Shown here piece by piece: positions 1 through 6,669 of a stretch of DNA of 16,572 bases. The DNA is from Candidatus Omnitrophota bacterium. GTDB taxonomy: Bacteria > Omnitrophota > JACPQZ01. Numbering within the stretch: position 1 is the first letter of the stretch; every line of letters starts with the position of its first letter. The stretch lies in the NCBI GenBank assembly GCA_016190205.1, contig JACPQZ010000049.1, forward strand, positions 1-16,572, read 5' to 3'. The notes under the pieces were generated by a model, which saw nothing but the letters and a program-made list of their open reading frames with translations, searched no databases and was not told the origin of the DNA. The translations under genes were made by a program, and so were the position numbers.

Positions 1-26
1 AGCGCTGCACACCCTAACTTATAAGG

Positions 27-112
27 GCCGAGGTGTCGGAACTGGTATACGCGCCGGTCACAAAAACCGGTGGGGTGTAAACCCCGTGTGGGTTCGAGTC
101 CCACTCTCGGCA
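27..112 (+). tRNA. tRNA-Leu-like, apparent anticodon CAA, atypical
   Basis: A type II (long variable arm) tRNA can be folded by eye. The acceptor stem is 27-33 with 105-111, closed by one G-U pair, with discriminator A112 and no encoded CCA. The anticodon stem is 54-58 with 66-70. The variable arm has GGGG (72-75) with CCCC (82-85). The T arm is 88-92 with 100-104 around a TTCGAGT loop. The class and A73 point to leucine. The 7-base anticodon loop 59-65 reads CACAAAA, which puts CAA at 61-63 but A instead of the near-universal U at position 33. In the D stem, T36 faces C52, a mismatch. It may be functional but divergent, or decaying. It is the only gene on the plus strand. Confidence 0.8.
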
Positions 113-117
113 TCTTT

Positions 118-138
118 GAACCGCTCGCGAGCGGGTTC
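118..138. repeat. Short GC-rich hairpin just after the tRNA
   Basis: GAACC-GCTCG faces CGAGC-GGGTTC with a single extra G and almost no loop. It begins six bases after the tRNA end. No T-run follows on the plus strand, so a tRNA trailer or processing structure is more likely than a classical intrinsic terminator. Confidence 0.4.
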
Positions 139-150
139 GGGGATCGTGGA

Positions 151-287
151 TCGTTTATCGGTCATCGGTAATCGCAAGCGCCGTTGGCTATCAGACTTCA
201 GCCAAAGGTGGAGCATACAACCGGCGGCTGCAAGTTGAGGGCGCATGATATTTCTCTTTCTTGCGATAACCGATCACCGATAAACGA
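151..287. repeat. Inverted repeat of degenerate ATCGGT phrases
   Basis: The 28-base arm at 151-178 is the reverse complement of 260-287 at 26 of 28 positions. The right arm continues as further degenerate copies of the same phrase to about 320 (CGATGACCGATCATCG, then CACCGATAAC). The stretch 113-439 has no convincing gene; this repeat is its main content. It resembles the other phrase-built inverted repeats in this window in design but not in sequence. Confidence 0.7.
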
Positions 288-439
288 ATTAGCGATGACC
301 GATCATCGAACACCGATAACCCAGGCGGTCCCTCGACTCATCACCCTGCCAGCCGATCCACGTGCTCGGCGATTAGGGTAACGCGCTTTGGAAGTCGTGT
401 CTGCCATGATAACTTTTCTAGTGGCGCCCGAAGCCAGTA

Positions 440-781
440 TTACGCCGCCGTCTTTGTCCTCCTACCAAACACTCTTCGGATACCGCTCATTACGGCCGGG
501 CTCAAACGCACTGCGCGCATTTTTACCGTATATCCCGTTAACAGCAATACTTTTTCCAACGTGGCTATATTTGAAAACTCGCCGTTTTCAATCTTGGAAA
601 TGTGCTGCTGGGTCACTCCCGCTTTTTTCGCCAACTGCCGCTGATTAAGCTTGTACTTTATCCGGTACCCTACGATTTGTTTGACAATTTGAAGCTTCTG
701 GTCCTCTAATTCGTGCAACTCTCTAAAATAGGGATCCTTGAGCTTCTCCTGAAGATGTTCGTCAACCTTTTCTGACCTCAT
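440..781 (-). CDS. XRE-family antitoxin of a HigBA/Gp49-type toxin-antitoxin pair
   Basis: This is a small helix-turn-helix protein. From Met1 at 781 it has 113 residues. The HTH core is near residues 34-86 and includes LNQRQLAKKAGVTQQHISKIENGE, which matches the Cro/C1 (HTH_3) pattern, here split by its recognition helix VTQQHISKIE. The first ATG in frame is at 799 and overlaps the toxin stop as ATGA. The ATG at 781 has a much better ribosome site (GGGGAG about 8 bases upstream) and gives the N-terminus usual for partners of Gp49-like toxins, so 781 is preferred. It should bind and neutralise the upstream toxin and repress their shared promoter. The basic tail (RRVFGRRTK) is poorly conserved in such families. 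Type II assignment is strong; the exact subfamily is inferred. Confidence 0.85.
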   Translation of the reverse strand: MRSEKVDEHLQEKLKDPYFRELHELEDQKLQIVKQIVGYRIKYKLNQRQLAKKAGVTQQHISKIENGEFSNIATLEKVLLLTGYTVKMRAVRLSPAVMSGIRRVFGRRTKTAA

Positions 782-795
782 GCTCCACGCTCCCC

Positions 796-1146
796 TCATG
801 CATATTTCGAGTAATATGCTTTCCTTCTTTCGATCGCCGTAGATTTCTCTCTCATGGGCGTTCTGTTGGATTTCTTTAAAAACCCGTTCGTGAATACAGC
901 CCTATCTTGATGAAAGAAGAAATATAAGACGCGTACGGCACCCTCCCGGCCCACAAATCTCAATTCAAATATGTCGTCTCCAATATACTTCGCATGTGGC
1001 TGGGGTAGTTTATGCCCAAACTCTTCTAATAATGCCTTTGCAAAGAAGAACTTCCTCTGGGTTTTGGGGTCCAGAGAATCAATAAACTCCCTTACGGGAG
1101 ACCGGCTTGATTCGGTGATATAGTAATAACAAGTAACGGCCTTCAA
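796..1146 (-). CDS. RelE/HigB-like toxin (phage Gp49-like family)
   Basis: The product has 116 residues. It carries the family pattern of an N-terminal strand (TCYYYITESSRSPVREFI), a helical hairpin around residues 25-45, and a central beta-sheet with ELRFVGREGAVRVLYFFF. The C-terminal helix has FLKKSNRTP followed by a conserved-looking basic region. This matches RelE-fold toxins of the Gp49-like/HigB group, typically ribosome-dependent mRNA interferases. The start is a TTG at 1144-1146; an in-frame stop lies at 1165-1167 with no ATG, GTG or CTG between. The toxin gene precedes the antitoxin gene, which is the HigBA order. The pair is more A+T-rich than the flanking housekeeping genes, which fits horizontal acquisition. 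Confidence 0.85.
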   Translation of the reverse strand: MKAVTCYYYITESSRSPVREFIDSLDPKTQRKFFFAKALLEEFGHKLPQPHAKYIGDDIFELRFVGREGAVRVLYFFFHQDRAVFTNGFLKKSNRTPMREKSTAIERRKAYYSKYA

Positions 1147-1172
1147 ATCGATACCTATGGATACCTAGAACA

Positions 1173-1201
1173 AGTATACAACTAAACAGTTGTTAAGTCA
1201 A
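1173..1201 (-). promoter_or_regulatory. Promoter of the toxin-antitoxin pair
   Basis: On the minus strand TTGACT (1196-1201) and TATACT (1173-1178) are separated by 17 bases, close to the sigma70 consensus. The expected transcript start is about 20-25 bases upstream of the toxin TTG codon. Confidence 0.7.
1178..1193. promoter_or_regulatory. Operator-like palindrome inside the toxin-antitoxin promoter
   Basis: ACAACT-AAAC-AGTTGT has perfect 6-base arms and lies almost exactly between the -10 and -35 boxes. This is where an HTH antitoxin would bind to autoregulate. The assignment is positional inference. Confidence 0.55.
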
Positions 1202-1263
1202 GGCTTCAGACGAAAAAACCCCCCCGGACCTTACTCGGCACGTAGCACGATTCACGAACCTTG

Positions 1264-1599
1264 CTATCTAAATATAAAATACAGGAGGGCTGCGATCAGG
1301 AAGGAACACCACACGTAGAAACTGTTGAAATACCAGAACTCTCCCACCTTTTCAGTCAACGAATCTTTTTTCTGGACCGCCACGGCTGTATGAGAGATGT
1401 GATCATGCCCTGCGGCCGCTGCGCGCTCCCGCAGGTAAGCTTCCCTAAATAAGAGGATCTCCTCCCGCCGGAAGCGGAGATAGGAACCGCCAATCCGGTA
1501 GGCATTGAGCTTTCCCTCTTTGACCAGGCGGGACACTTCTTCAGCGCTTGTGGATAAATATTCAGATACCTGCCGGGGGCTTAAAAGATCGCTTTCCAA
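1264..1599 (-). CDS. Tail-anchored helix-turn-helix protein
   Basis: A 111-residue protein with two parts. Residues about 5-55 form an excisionase/MerR-like winged HTH (LSPRQVSEYLSTSAEEVSR, then GKLNAYRIGGSYLRFRREEI), the HTH_17 type. Residues about 88-110 are a hydrophobic segment rich in aromatic residues that ends at the C-terminus, so the protein should be anchored by its tail with the HTH in the cytoplasm. The start is a TTG at 1597-1599 with GAGGTGG just upstream. It lies 31 bases after the bactofilin-HTH gene and is probably the last gene of that operon. The two neighbouring HTH domains are the same type. No specific function is recognised. Confidence 0.75.
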   Translation of the reverse strand: MESDLLSPRQVSEYLSTSAEEVSRLVKEGKLNAYRIGGSYLRFRREEILLFREAYLRERAAAAGHDHISHTAVAVQKKDSLTEKVGEFWYFNSFYVWCSFLIAALLYFIFR

Positions 1600-1630
1600 T
1601 TACCACCTCTGACAGACCTGGGCCTGGGCC

Positions 1631-2215
1631 TTATATGTTTACTTTCTCATCCGCAATCCAGCGGTCGATGCGGGCCTGATCGAACACCCACTCCTCGCCG
1701 CGCCGACGCGCGGGGATCTTGCCCTGCCGCGCCCAGTCCTCGACCACCCGGGCCTCTACCTCCAAATAGGTCGCCACTTCCTGGAGCGAGAGCTCCCCTC
1801 TCCCTCCATTAGCTACCGCCGGCTGACCCTGGGGCTGACCGGTCGCGTGCATATGGACGCGTCCGTCTAGAATGGCTCCGGCGGTAATCGCGAGACTTGG
1901 CGCATCTATGTTGCCCGATACCACCGCGGGGGGGATGAGCTCCAGACTATTCCTCGCGATAATGTCCCCGGTGACCCGGCCCGCAATAATAATGGTCTCG
2001 CCCGTGATATTGGCATTGATGACCGCGTTTTGCCCGATAGTCAAGGTTCCCTTGGTGTCCAACACCCCCTCAAATTGGCCGTCAATGCGCAGATTCACAG
2101 GATCTTTGAAAGTCAGCGTGCCCGTCATGCTCGCATTTACATCGAGAATCTTCTTTTCCTGGTTGGTGGCTTCCAACTGCTCGGATCCCCGCTCGTCCTT
2201 TTTCCTTTTCAGCAT
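1631..2215 (-). CDS. Bactofilin fused to a C-terminal helix-turn-helix domain
   Basis: The 194-residue product starts with a charged tail (residues 1-20). A bactofilin (polymer-forming cytoskeletal) domain follows at about 23-124, seen as short beta repeats with regular glycines: TGTLTFKDPVNLRIDGQFEG, TGDIIARNSLELIPPAVVSG and SGNIDAPSLAITAGAILDG. A Gly/Gln/Pro linker (about 125-140) leads to an HTH_17-type domain (141-188: LSLQEVATYLEVEARVVEDW, then GKIPARRRGEEWVFDQARID). Bactofilins polymerise without nucleotide and organise envelope or chromosome-associated scaffolds; the added HTH predicts DNA binding. Its ribosome site AAGGAGG (2224-2230) lies within the last codons of accA, whose stop is only three bases upstream, so the genes are tightly coupled. 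Confidence 0.9.
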   Translation of the reverse strand: MLKRKKDERGSEQLEATNQEKKILDVNASMTGTLTFKDPVNLRIDGQFEGVLDTKGTLTIGQNAVINANITGETIIIAGRVTGDIIARNSLELIPPAVVSGNIDAPSLAITAGAILDGRVHMHATGQPQGQPAVANGGRGELSLQEVATYLEVEARVVEDWARQGKIPARRRGEEWVFDQARIDRWIADEKVNI

Positions 2216-2218
2216 GTG

Positions 2219-3184
2219 CTATTCCTCCTTGAAGATTCCCATTCTACGAAACTTTAAATAGCGCTTGTGCACCAGTTCCTTGCCGGATAACTCCTGTAGC
2301 CCCTTGAGATGCTTGAGGCACGCGGCCTTGACCCGCTTGCCTGTTTCTTCGGGATCCCGGTGCGCCCCTCCCAAAGGTTCCTCGATCACATCGTCGATCA
2401 CACCCAGCTCGCTTAAGTCCTTGGCGGTCAGCTTGAGCATAGAGGCCGCTTCCGGCGCCTTGGCCCGGTCCTTCCAGAGAATGGCGGCACAGCCCTCCGG
2501 AGAGATCACCGAGTAGTATGCATTTTCCAATATGAGGACCACGTCTCCCACGCCGATCCCCAAGGCCCCGCCGCTGCCCCCCTCCCCGATCACGATGATC
2601 AGGATGGGCACCTCGAGCTGGGCCATCTCCTGGAGATTAAAAGCGATCGCCTCGGCCTGACCGCGCTCCTCCGCGCCGATGCCTGGGTAGGCGCCGGGCG
2701 TGTCCACGAAACTTAAAATAGGAAGGCTGAACCTTTCGGCCAGCTTCATGAGGCGCAAGGCCTTGCGGTAGCCTTCGGGATGAGCGCTCCCGAAATTGCG
2801 TGCCAGCTTTTCACTTGTTTCCCTGCCCTTCTGGTGACCCAGGGCCATGACCCTGCTGCCATCCAGAGACGCCAATCCTCCCACGATGGCTTGATCATCG
2901 CCATAGAGCCGGTCTCCATGTATCTCTAAAAAATCGTCCATGATCATGCGCATGTAATCCAGAAAATAGGGCCGGCTGGGGTGACGCGCCACCTGGACTC
3001 GCTGCCACGGGGTCAGCTGGTCAAAGGTCTCGCGCTGGAGCTTCTTAAGCTTTTTTTCGAGCTCCTTGAGCTCGCTTGAGAGGTCGAGCGCCCGGTTGAC
3101 GGAAAGTTTCTTGAGCTCGTCGATGCGCCGCTCGACTTCCAGGATCGGCTTCTCAAAATCCAGATAATTGTTGTTCGGGGTCAC
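2219..3184 (-). CDS. accA: Acetyl-CoA carboxylase carboxyltransferase, alpha subunit
   Basis: With AccD this subunit transfers the carboxyl group from biotin on AccB to acetyl-CoA, giving malonyl-CoA for fatty-acid synthesis. At 321 residues it is the usual AccA length. The N-terminal coiled region (LDFEKPILEVERRIDELKKL) is typical. The crotonase-fold core carries DTPGAYPGIGAEERGQAEAI, then GEGGSGGALGIGVGD and YSVISPEGCAAILWKD, all hallmark AccA blocks. The start is a GTG at 3182-3184, 21 bases after the L,D-transpeptidase stop. AccD is not in this window. Placement between envelope genes fits membrane and wall building. Confidence 0.97.
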   Translation of the reverse strand: MTPNNNYLDFEKPILEVERRIDELKKLSVNRALDLSSELKELEKKLKKLQRETFDQLTPWQRVQVARHPSRPYFLDYMRMIMDDFLEIHGDRLYGDDQAIVGGLASLDGSRVMALGHQKGRETSEKLARNFGSAHPEGYRKALRLMKLAERFSLPILSFVDTPGAYPGIGAEERGQAEAIAFNLQEMAQLEVPILIIVIGEGGSGGALGIGVGDVVLILENAYYSVISPEGCAAILWKDRAKAPEAASMLKLTAKDLSELGVIDDVIEEPLGGAHRDPEETGKRVKAACLKHLKGLQELSGKELVHKRYLKFRRMGIFKEE

Positions 3185-3205
3185 GCCTCAAACAGCCCCT
3201 TTCCA

Positions 3206-4045
3206 CTAATCGACAATGGACACTTCAGATCCGGCAGGGACTATGACGTAGAGTTCCTCGACGCTCGCATTCGACATGCGCACGCAGCCATTGGTCACAG
3301 CCTCCCCCAGCGCCTCCGGTTCGGTTGTGCCGTGAATGCCGTACCCGGGGACGCTGATCCCCATCCAGCGCGTTCCGAGGATGTTATCCGGACTGTCGGG
3401 GGGCACCACCGCGCCCGCCTTGTACCACACAGGATTGATGAGTTTGTCCGTGATCACAAATTTGCCTATGGGCGTAATGCCGTTTGCCCCTGTGGACACC
3501 GTATAGGTCTTGACGATGTCCTCATTTTTCCGGAGCCAGAGCCGGTTGTCAGATTTATCCACCAGGACATTGAAGACGGCCTTGTTCACTTTAAGGATCT
3601 GTCCCACGCGGATGCGATCGTCTTGAAGGCCATTGGCCTTCATCAAAAGTTCCACGGTCGTGTGATACCTGCGGGCAATCGCACTTAAGGTATCGCCCGC
3701 GTTCACCTCGTACTGCTCACTGTCCTCCGTGGGAACAGAGCTGAAAAGGAGCCGGACGTGTAAATCCTCCATGATGGCGCGCGCATTTTCCACTTCGGGG
3801 CTTTCCGGGAAATCTGTCACGAGCTTCGTAAAGACCCCCTCTGCCTGGACCAGCATGTCGGGCAGGTCTCCGTCCTGCCGGGAGAGCTCCGCAAGCTGGG
3901 CCAGAAGGGCCTCCTCCGGTCTCTTCGGCACCCGCGCCACACTCTCGGAGGACGGCGTCCTCATTTGCCACCATAGAATTCCGCCCACGAGTGCCGCCAG
4001 AACAACCACCACCAAACCCCACTGCAGAATCTTTTTCGTATCCAT
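3206..4045 (-). CDS. Membrane-anchored LysM and L,D-transpeptidase (YkuD) protein
   Basis: From the ATG at 4045 the product has 279 residues. Residues about 7-27 form a hydrophobic signal anchor. Residues 40-103 are helical and may form a short TPR-like stretch. A LysM peptidoglycan-binding domain lies at about 111-153 (QYEVNAGDTLSAIARRYHTT). A YkuD domain fills the C-terminus with the catalytic pattern H238-G-T-T and T-N-G-C254-V-R-M. Such enzymes make 3-3 cross-links or attach proteins to peptidoglycan. An in-frame ATG at 4069 overlaps the upstream stop, but AGAGGAGA sits six bases before the ATG at 4045, so 4045 is preferred. It is cotranscribed with the DUF212 gene and accA. Confidence 0.92.
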   Translation of the reverse strand: MDTKKILQWGLVVVVLAALVGGILWWQMRTPSSESVARVPKRPEEALLAQLAELSRQDGDLPDMLVQAEGVFTKLVTDFPESPEVENARAIMEDLHVRLLFSSVPTEDSEQYEVNAGDTLSAIARRYHTTVELLMKANGLQDDRIRVGQILKVNKAVFNVLVDKSDNRLWLRKNEDIVKTYTVSTGANGITPIGKFVITDKLINPVWYKAGAVVPPDSPDNILGTRWMGISVPGYGIHGTTEPEALGEAVTNGCVRMSNASVEELYVIVPAGSEVSIVD

Positions 4046-4061
4046 CGTTCTCCTCTCCATC

Positions 4062-4511
4062 TTAGGCATGAAAGATAAGACCCATGCCGATTCCTACAAT
4101 ACCCCCAGCGATCACCTCCACCGGGGTATGACCCAACAGCTCTCTTAAACGCTCTTCGGGCACTCCCCGGCCGAGGTAAATATCGTCCATGATACGGTTT
4201 AGGGTACTGGCCTGTCTGCCGGCCGCGCGCCTAAACCCTGCCGCATCAAAGAGTACGATAACAGTAAAGAAAAAGGTGATGGCGAAGAGGGGTGATTCAA
4301 AACCCTGCGTGAGGCCCACGGCCGTAGAAAGGGCGGTAACGGTAGCGGTATGCGCGCTGGGCATGCCCCCTGCATCCAGAAACCATCTGAAATCGAACCG
4401 CCTTTCACGCCAGACCCCCTTTACCACCTTGATCCCTTGGGCAAGGAGCCACGCAAAAAACGTGGTCAGAAAGACTTGATTGTGTGCCAGACCCGCCAGC
4501 AGATTACGCAT
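4062..4511 (-). CDS. DUF212 divergent PAP2-family membrane protein (YuiD-like)
   Basis: A 149-residue membrane protein with several hydrophobic segments (about 10-30, 68-92 and 131-148). It carries the DUF212 signature FDFRWFLDAGGMPSAHTATV, which keeps the Ser-His pair of the acid phosphatase/haloperoxidase fold, and later ELLGHTPVEVIAGGIVGIG. The family is annotated as acid phosphatase/vanadium-dependent haloperoxidase-related. Its substrate is uncertain; a lipid pyrophosphate is plausible for a gene next to wall enzymes. It is the first gene after the promoter at 4529-4557, with only about 11 bases of expected leader and no obvious ribosome site, so translation may be nearly leaderless. Confidence 0.88.
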   Translation of the reverse strand: MRNLLAGLAHNQVFLTTFFAWLLAQGIKVVKGVWRERRFDFRWFLDAGGMPSAHTATVTALSTAVGLTQGFESPLFAITFFFTVIVLFDAAGFRRAAGRQASTLNRIMDDIYLGRGVPEERLRELLGHTPVEVIAGGIVGIGMGLIFHA

Positions 4512-4528
4512 AGGGTACGAACACGACC

Positions 4529-4557
4529 ATTATAGAGAATCGCCTCCCAAATTACAA
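4529..4557 (-). promoter_or_regulatory. Promoter of the DUF212-transpeptidase-accA-bactofilin operon
   Basis: On the minus strand TTGTAA (4552-4557) and TATAAT (4529-4534) are 17 bases apart. The -35 box overlaps the rnhB stop codon. This splits the envelope genes from the upstream translation genes, though read-through is also possible. Confidence 0.65.
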
Positions 4558-5220
4558 CCCGCGCGAGGCCGAGGGCAGCGCCTCCCTGCCGTTTACCCGT
4601 AACTCCTTCACCGGTCCAAAGCTCATTCGATGAATTTCACAGGGGCCGTGCCTCGCAAGAGCCTGCCTGTGCCGCCGCGTCGGATACCCCTTGTGCCTCG
4701 CGAATCCGTACTTGGGAAAGGAGCGATCGAGCTCCCTCATGATGCGGTCCCGGGTGACCTTGGCGATGATGGAGGCCGCTGCGATCGAGCGGGAGATCCG
4801 GTCGCCCTTCACCACCGGCACCTGACGCCCTTTGAGCGACAGCCGGATGGGACCATCGATCAGGAGACAATCTACCGCCCCGGGAAGGGCCCGGACCGCC
4901 TGCTCCATGGCCTCGATCGTGGCCTGGAGGATATTGATCCGGTCGATCTGGGCCTCGCCGACGACTCCCACGCCCACCTCGCAGTCGGCCATGAGCTTGT
5001 GAAAAAGAAGCTCCCGCTTTTTCGGCGAGAGCTGTTTGGAATCTTGTATGAGCCCTAACCTGCGCGAGCGGCCGGCAAGGATGACAGCCGCCGCCACCAC
5101 AGGTCCCGCGAGAGGTCCCCGGCCCGCTTCATCCACCCCGCAGATGCGCTTGCAACCGCTGCGGGCTAAGCGCTGTTCCAAGTAAAGAGAGGCCCCCGTT
5201 GATTTACCGGGAGTGGTCAA
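4552..5220 (-). CDS. rnhB: Ribonuclease HII
   Basis: It removes RNA from RNA-DNA hybrids and misincorporated ribonucleotides. The 222-residue protein has the RNase HII blocks in order: [20 protein letters not shown] with catalytic Asp30 and Glu31, [40 protein letters not shown], and the C-terminal [19 protein letters not shown]. The start is a TTG at 5218-5220 with GAGG seven bases upstream. The gene overlaps the end of rplS by 17 bases, as expected for the conserved trmD-rplS-rnhB cluster. Confidence 0.97.
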   Translation of the reverse strand: MTTPGKSTGASLYLEQRLARSGCKRICGVDEAGRGPLAGPVVAAAVILAGRSRRLGLIQDSKQLSPKKRELLFHKLMADCEVGVGVVGEAQIDRINILQATIEAMEQAVRALPGAVDCLLIDGPIRLSLKGRQVPVVKGDRISRSIAAASIIAKVTRDRIMRELDRSFPKYGFARHKGYPTRRHRQALARHGPCEIHRMSFGPVKELRVNGREALPSASRGL

Positions 5221-5527
5221 CCTCTTTCCTCGTATAGTAGAGCTTTGCCTTGCTGGCAGGTTCTGAGCGCATGACTTGGATCTTAACCACTTGGGGCGAA
5301 TGCAGGGGGAAATGGCGCTCCACGCCTTCTCCGAATGTCACCCGGCGGACGATGAAGCTTTCCCGCAAGCCAGAACCCTTCCGGCCAATCACCCGGCCCT
5401 CAAAAACCTGGATGCGGGATTTCCCCTCCTCCAGCACCTTCTGGTGGACACGCACGATATCGCCTACTCTAAACGAGGCACGATCCTTCTGCAGATACTT
5501 TTCTTCAACCGCTTTTAGATAATCCAT
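5204..5527 (-). CDS. rplS: 50S ribosomal protein L19
   Basis: A large-subunit protein at the 30S-50S interface. The 107-residue product is slightly short for the family but has the core intact: FRVGDIVRVHQKVLEEGKSR, then IQVFEGRVIGRKGSG, SFIVRRVTFGEGVERHFPLH and SPQVVKIQVMRSEPASKAKL. The start ATG at 5527 follows a G-rich ribosome site (GGGGG, about 8 bases upstream). The 71-base gap from trmD holds one arm of a degenerate repeat. Confidence 0.97.
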   Translation of the reverse strand: MDYLKAVEEKYLQKDRASFRVGDIVRVHQKVLEEGKSRIQVFEGRVIGRKGSGLRESFIVRRVTFGEGVERHFPLHSPQVVKIQVMRSEPASKAKLYYTRKEVDHSR

Positions 5528-5547
5528 GACCTACACCCCCAAAACTC

Positions 5548-5680
5548 GAAAATCGAAATCCGAAGCACGAAAGAAATTCGAACGACCAAAATTCGAAATC
5601 ATAAACTGTTTGTCTTGACTTTCTTGTTTCGAATTTCGGATTTGTTTCGCATTTTGGTATTCGAAATTCGGATTTTTCTA
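5548..5680. repeat. Degenerate TTCGAAAT-phrase inverted repeat overlapping the end of trmD
   Basis: The left part (about 5548-5602) repeats CGAAATCCGAA, GAAATTCGAA and AAATTCGAAATC. The right part (about 5625-5680) carries reverse-complement phrases such as TTTCGAATTTCGGATT and ATTCGAAATTCGGA. A unique spacer of about 22 bases separates them. The right arm and spacer are translated as the end of TrmD; the left arm lies in the trmD-rplS gap. Confidence 0.75.
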
Positions 5681-6369
5681 TCACCACTTGTCGTTCTTGG
5701 CAAAAGATCAGGCCGCCGCTCCCGCGTGCGTTTGAGGGCCTGGCGGCGGCGCCAATCGTTGATCCGCCTGTGATCCCCGCTCAAAAGCACGGCCGGAACG
5801 CGCATCCCATCGTACACGGCCGGACGCGTATATTGAGGCCCCTCCAGAAGGCTGTTTTCAAATGATTCGTGACAGACCGAATGGCGGTCGCCCAAAACAC
5901 CGGGCAAAAGCCGCACCACTGCATCTACCACTACCATGGCCGGGATCTCACCTCCGGTCGTCACCACGTCGCCGACTGAAAGCTCTTCGTCCATGAGGGC
6001 CCGGCGGGCCCTCTCATCCATGCCCTCATAATGACCGCACACGAGGATGAGCTTTTTAAGACGCGCAAGCCGCTTGGCGACCTTCGTAGTAAAAGGCCGC
6101 CCCTGGGGTGTGAGATAAACCACATGTGCCCGAGAACGCCCTTTCAGCGAACGAACCGCCGAAAAAACCGGCTGGGGGCTCAAGAGCATTCCGGGACCGC
6201 CTCCGTACGGCCGGTCATCCACTTTTCCGTGACGATCCAGCGTAAAGTCCCGGAGATCCACGATCTGAATCCGGACCTTTCCCTTTTCGCGCGCCCGCCT
6301 GATGATGGACTCATCAAAGGGTCCCCGGAACATGCCTGGGAACAGCGTGAGCACCACAAGGTCCAGCAC
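5599..6369 (-). CDS. trmD: tRNA (guanine-N1-)-methyltransferase
   Basis: It methylates G37 of tRNAs reading CNN codons and prevents +1 frameshifting. The SPOUT trefoil-knot blocks are present: LTLFPGMFRGPFDESIIRRA, RPYGGGPGMLL, LILVCGHYEGMDERARRALM, ELSVGDVVTTGGEIPAMVVV, and the C-terminal VPAVLLSGDHRRINDWRRRQ. An in-frame ORF runs upstream to 6423 inside rpsP, but homology begins at the GTG at 6367-6369, seven bases after the rpsP stop, giving 256 residues. The last 26 or so residues (GDRKIRISNTKMRNKSEIRN and on) are not family sequence; they are a translation of the TTCGAAAT repeat. The upstream neighbour is rpsP with no rimM between. Confidence 0.96.
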   Translation of the reverse strand: MLDLVVLTLFPGMFRGPFDESIIRRAREKGKVRIQIVDLRDFTLDRHGKVDDRPYGGGPGMLLSPQPVFSAVRSLKGRSRAHVVYLTPQGRPFTTKVAKRLARLKKLILVCGHYEGMDERARRALMDEELSVGDVVTTGGEIPAMVVVDAVVRLLPGVLGDRHSVCHESFENSLLEGPQYTRPAVYDGMRVPAVLLSGDHRRINDWRRRQALKRTRERRPDLLPRTTSGDRKIRISNTKMRNKSEIRNKKVKTNSL

Positions 6370-6376
6370 GGAGGGT

Positions 6377-6631
6377 TCAACCCTTCGTGTGATCGATGCC
6401 CAGCTTTTCGAACAGGCTCGCAACGGTCAGGGAAGGCCTGGCCCCCCTCCGGAGCCAGAAAAGGGCCCGATCGCGGCTCACCTTGACCACGGCGGGATCC
6501 TGGTTCGGGTCGTAATACCCGATTGCCTCGATAAAGCGGCCGTCGCGAGGGCTTCGCTTATCGGTCACCACCACCCGGTGATGATGTTTGTTCGTCGTGC
6601 CCACCCGCCGTAAACGAATGACTACAGCCAT
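6377..6631 (-). CDS. rpsP: 30S ribosomal protein S16
   Basis: An assembly protein of the small subunit. From the ATG at 6631 it has 84 residues and begins MAVVIRLRRVGTTNKHHHRV, the usual S16 start. ALGYYDP-type (here AIGYYDPNQDP), RALFWLRRGARPSLTV and ASLFEKLGI complete the family pattern. A GTG two codons upstream (6637) is possible but less typical. It heads the rpsP-trmD-rplS-rnhB group. No clear sigma70 promoter is visible in the 6638-6758 gap. Confidence 0.97.
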   Translation of the reverse strand: MAVVIRLRRVGTTNKHHHRVVVTDKRSPRDGRFIEAIGYYDPNQDPAVVKVSRDRALFWLRRGARPSLTVASLFEKLGIDHTKG

Positions 6632-6669
6632 TTGCACAATCCCCCTAATTCAATGCTATCACAATGCCT

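Noticed and set aside
1210-1226. G-run and T-run downstream of the tail-anchored HTH gene as a terminator
   Set aside because: No stem could be found next to the T-run.
1239-1256. Three CACG units with 7-base spacing, iteron-like
   Set aside because: Only four bases each and three copies; too short to separate from chance.
6380-6423. Upstream start of trmD inside rpsP
   Set aside because: The extra N-terminal residues are not TrmD-like; the GTG at 6369 directly after the rpsP stop fits the family.
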